Origin: a bacterium
GTDB lineage: Bacteria; Spirochaetota; UBA4802; UBA5550
Length of the DNA stretch: 16,598 bases
NCBI GenBank assembly: GCA_024224995.1
Contig: JAAENB010001251.1
Coordinates: forward strand, 1 to 16,598
Direction: 5' to 3'
Part shown: in pieces, positions 15,248 through 16,598 of the stretch
Layout: every line of letters begins with the position of its first letter
Position numbering within the stretch: position 1 is the stretch's first letter
Notes under the pieces: generated by a model
What the model was told of the DNA's origin: nothing
Database searches by the model: none
Seen by the model: only the letters and a program-made list of their open reading frames with translations
Made by a program: the position numbers and the translations under genes

Positions 15248-16390
15248 ATGGATTTTAAATTTACCGAAGAACAACAGATGTTTCGAGATACAGTGTATCG
15301 ATATGCGAAAAAGGAGATAGCTCCGTTTTGTGAAGAAGCGGACCGCGATTCCAAATTTTCTTTTGAGGTGTGGCAAAAACTTGCGGCCATGGGGCTTCTT
15401 GGACTTCCGTTCCCGGAAGAATACGGCGGACAGGGCGCCGATGTTGTAACCTGCTGCCTTGCTTCAGAGGCTCTTTCACACGCGGGTGTGGACCAGGGAC
15501 ATATGTTATCAATGGGGGCTCACTCCTACCTTTGTACCGATACTATATACCGGCATGGAACTGAAGAGCAGAGAAGGAAATATGTTCCAAAACTGGCCCA
15601 GGGTGAAATGATGGGCTGCATGGGACTAACAGAACCCGAAGCCGGATCGGACGCGGCATCCGTACAAACAACAGCAGTTCAAAAAGGAGACCATTGGGTG
15701 TTAAACGGTTCCAAAACCTTTATTACCAACGCGCCTATCGCTGATGTTTGTGTGGTATACGCGACTGTTGATAAAGAAAAAAAACGTGACGGAATTACTG
15801 CTTTTATCGTTGAAAAGGATTTTAAAGGTTATTCAACGGGAAAGCCATTTCATAAACTGGGCTGTCGATCTTCCACTACCTCAGAAGTCTTTTTTGACAA
15901 TTGCGAAGTTCCTGCAGAGAATGTGCTTGGTACCGTTGGAAAGGGATTTGCCATGACCCACCAGACCCTGGAATGGGACCGGAGTGTTCTCCTGGCCCCG
16001 GTTGTTGGCGGAATGATGAGTGTTATTGAAGACTCAGCACAGTACGCAACCGACCGTAAGCAATTCGGCAAGCCTATTAAGGAATTCCAGGCTATTCAGC
16101 ATAAAATTGCCGACATGAAGGTAACCCTGGAGATCGCGCGCCTGGCAATATACCGGGTTGCTACGCTAAAAGATGCCGGGCATTCGGTAAATCATTTGCA
16201 GGCATCTATTGCCAAGGCATTTGTGGGAGATTGGGGATTCCAGTTTTTTAACGAAGCAGTACAGCTTTTTGGCGGGTATGGATATATTCATGAATACCCG
16301 GTAGAACGGCACCTGCGGGATTCCAAGATCGGTTCTATTGGCGGTGGAACATCAGAGATCCAGCGTTTAATAATATCGCGCTTTATTTAA
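15248..16390 (+). CDS. Acyl-CoA dehydrogenase
   Basis: This 380-aa FAD enzyme introduces the alpha-beta double bond in an acyl-CoA and would pass electrons to an electron-transfer flavoprotein, not encoded here. Seen directly: the N-terminal helical domain with GLLGLPFPEEYGGQGAD, the FAD/substrate strand segment MGLTEPEAGSDAASVQTTA and the following VLNGSKTFITNAP, then YATDRKQFGKPIKEFQAIQHKIADM and QLFGGYGYIHEYPVERHLRD in two parts. The C-terminal loop is IGGGTSEIQR, so the Glu376 of medium-chain enzymes is Gly366. Isovaleryl-CoA and long-chain dehydrogenases also lack that Glu and use a residue in the helix of 'LER'; here that place reads LEWDRS, with Asp244. Context suggests isovaleryl- or citronellyl-CoA as substrate, and it probably catalyses the first step although it is encoded last in the operon. 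The ribosome site GGAGGAG is close to the ATG. Confidence 0.94.
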   Translation: MDFKFTEEQQMFRDTVYRYAKKEIAPFCEEADRDSKFSFEVWQKLAAMGLLGLPFPEEYGGQGADVVTCCLASEALSHAGVDQGHMLSMGAHSYLCTDTIYRHGTEEQRRKYVPKLAQGEMMGCMGLTEPEAGSDAASVQTTAVQKGDHWVLNGSKTFITNAPIADVCVVYATVDKEKKRDGITAFIVEKDFKGYSTGKPFHKLGCRSSTTSEVFFDNCEVPAENVLGTVGKGFAMTHQTLEWDRSVLLAPVVGGMMSVIEDSAQYATDRKQFGKPIKEFQAIQHKIADMKVTLEIARLAIYRVATLKDAGHSVNHLQASIAKAFVGDWGFQFFNEAVQLFGGYGYIHEYPVERHLRDSKIGSIGGGTSEIQRLIISRFI

Positions 16391-16457
16391 GAACAACGAA
16401 CCCTGCGTAACAGGGAAAAAAAAGATCAGAAACCAGATAGTATTGCGAGCTGCATCT

Positions 16458-16551
16458 GGCCTTGAAGTAGTATGGGCTCTTTGGGTTGTGAGGACTGTTT
16501 GAGCGGAGCGAGTTCCGGAGCAATCCAAAGAGCCCATACTACTTCAAGGCC
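16458..16551. repeat. Long hairpin: 27-bp perfect inverted repeat around a 40-bp centre
   Basis: The left arm 16458-16484 and right arm 16525-16551 are perfect reverse complements (27 bp, beginning GGCCTTGAAGTAG). Five further pairs inward, two of them G-T, extend the stem to 32 and leave a 30-base loop containing TGAGCGGAGCGAGTTCCGGA. It lies 67 bp after the last gene of the operon. No T-run follows the stem, so it is not a standard intrinsic terminator, although it could stop or protect mRNA. It may be a MITE-like or REP-like dispersed element. The rest of 16391-16598 holds a small CCCTG-CGTAA-CAGGG hairpin at 16401-16415 followed by eight A, and an AGAGG site (16581-16585) before ATG 16594, which could begin a gene beyond the window. 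Confidence 0.82.
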
Positions 16552-16598
16552 CGCGCACAAGCAAAATTAAGTTTCTTAAGAGAGGTTATGAGAATGAA

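Noticed and set aside
16401..16423. CCCTG-CGTAA-CAGGG hairpin with eight A as an intrinsic terminator
   Set aside because: On the operon strand the stem is followed by A, not T, and on the other strand the T-run comes before the stem, so neither direction gives a standard terminator.
16458..16551. Long hairpin as an integron attC site
   Set aside because: I see no GTTRRRY-type core sites at its ends and no integrase or cassette structure in the window.

Overview
The window looks like chromosomal DNA of a heterotrophic bacterium of moderate GC content. Coding is dense, Shine-Dalgarno sites are strong, and sigma70-like TTGACA promoters are present. I cannot assign a phylum. A giant kinase/AAA/GAF/histidine-kinase hybrid beside acyl-CoA catabolism is reminiscent of Spirochaetota or deltaproteobacterial (Desulfobacterota-like) lineages, but this is an impression and not a result.

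Layout. (1) Minus strand, 31-2850: a 73-aa winged-helix-like protein, a pair of 32/33-bp tandem repeats, and a membrane-anchored penicillin acylase-family Ntn hydrolase. (2) Plus strand, 2928-3612: a promoter, a perfect 8-4-8 palindrome and a TetR-family regulator, divergent from the acylase. (3) 3629-8688: a 1665-residue signalling protein (kinase fold, AAA ATPase, helical repeats, GAF, LytS-type histidine kinase) with its own candidate promoter. Its Ser/Thr kinase domain has lost all three key catalytic residues. (4) 8712-16390: a six-gene operon encoding a methylcrotonyl/geranyl-CoA carboxylase-type carboxyltransferase, a biotin carboxylase, a biotin carrier protein, a crotonase, an AtuA-family protein and an acyl-CoA dehydrogenase. 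(5) 16391-16598: 208 bp holding a 94-bp long-stem hairpin. An AGAGG site followed by ATG at 16594 may begin another gene that runs out of the window.

How it fits together. The palindrome before tetR recurs, with one mismatch, at the promoter of the six-gene operon 5.1 kb away. The simplest model is that the TetR protein represses itself and the carboxylase operon, probably lifted by an acyl-CoA. The enzymes suggest this order: an acyl-CoA is dehydrogenated, carboxylated on the gamma-methyl group by a biotin enzyme, then hydrated, as in leucine/isovalerate or acyclic-terpenoid (citronellyl/geranyl-CoA) breakdown. AtuA-family proteins are named for the terpenoid pathway but have no settled reaction. 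The substrate here is open, and no HMG-CoA-type lyase lies in the window.

Main points of interest: the shared TetR operator, the pseudokinase-headed hybrid histidine kinase, in-phase heptanucleotide repeats just upstream of three start codons in the operon, a biotin enzyme split at the junction before its BT-like region, and unusual active-site residues in the crotonase and the acyl-CoA dehydrogenase.
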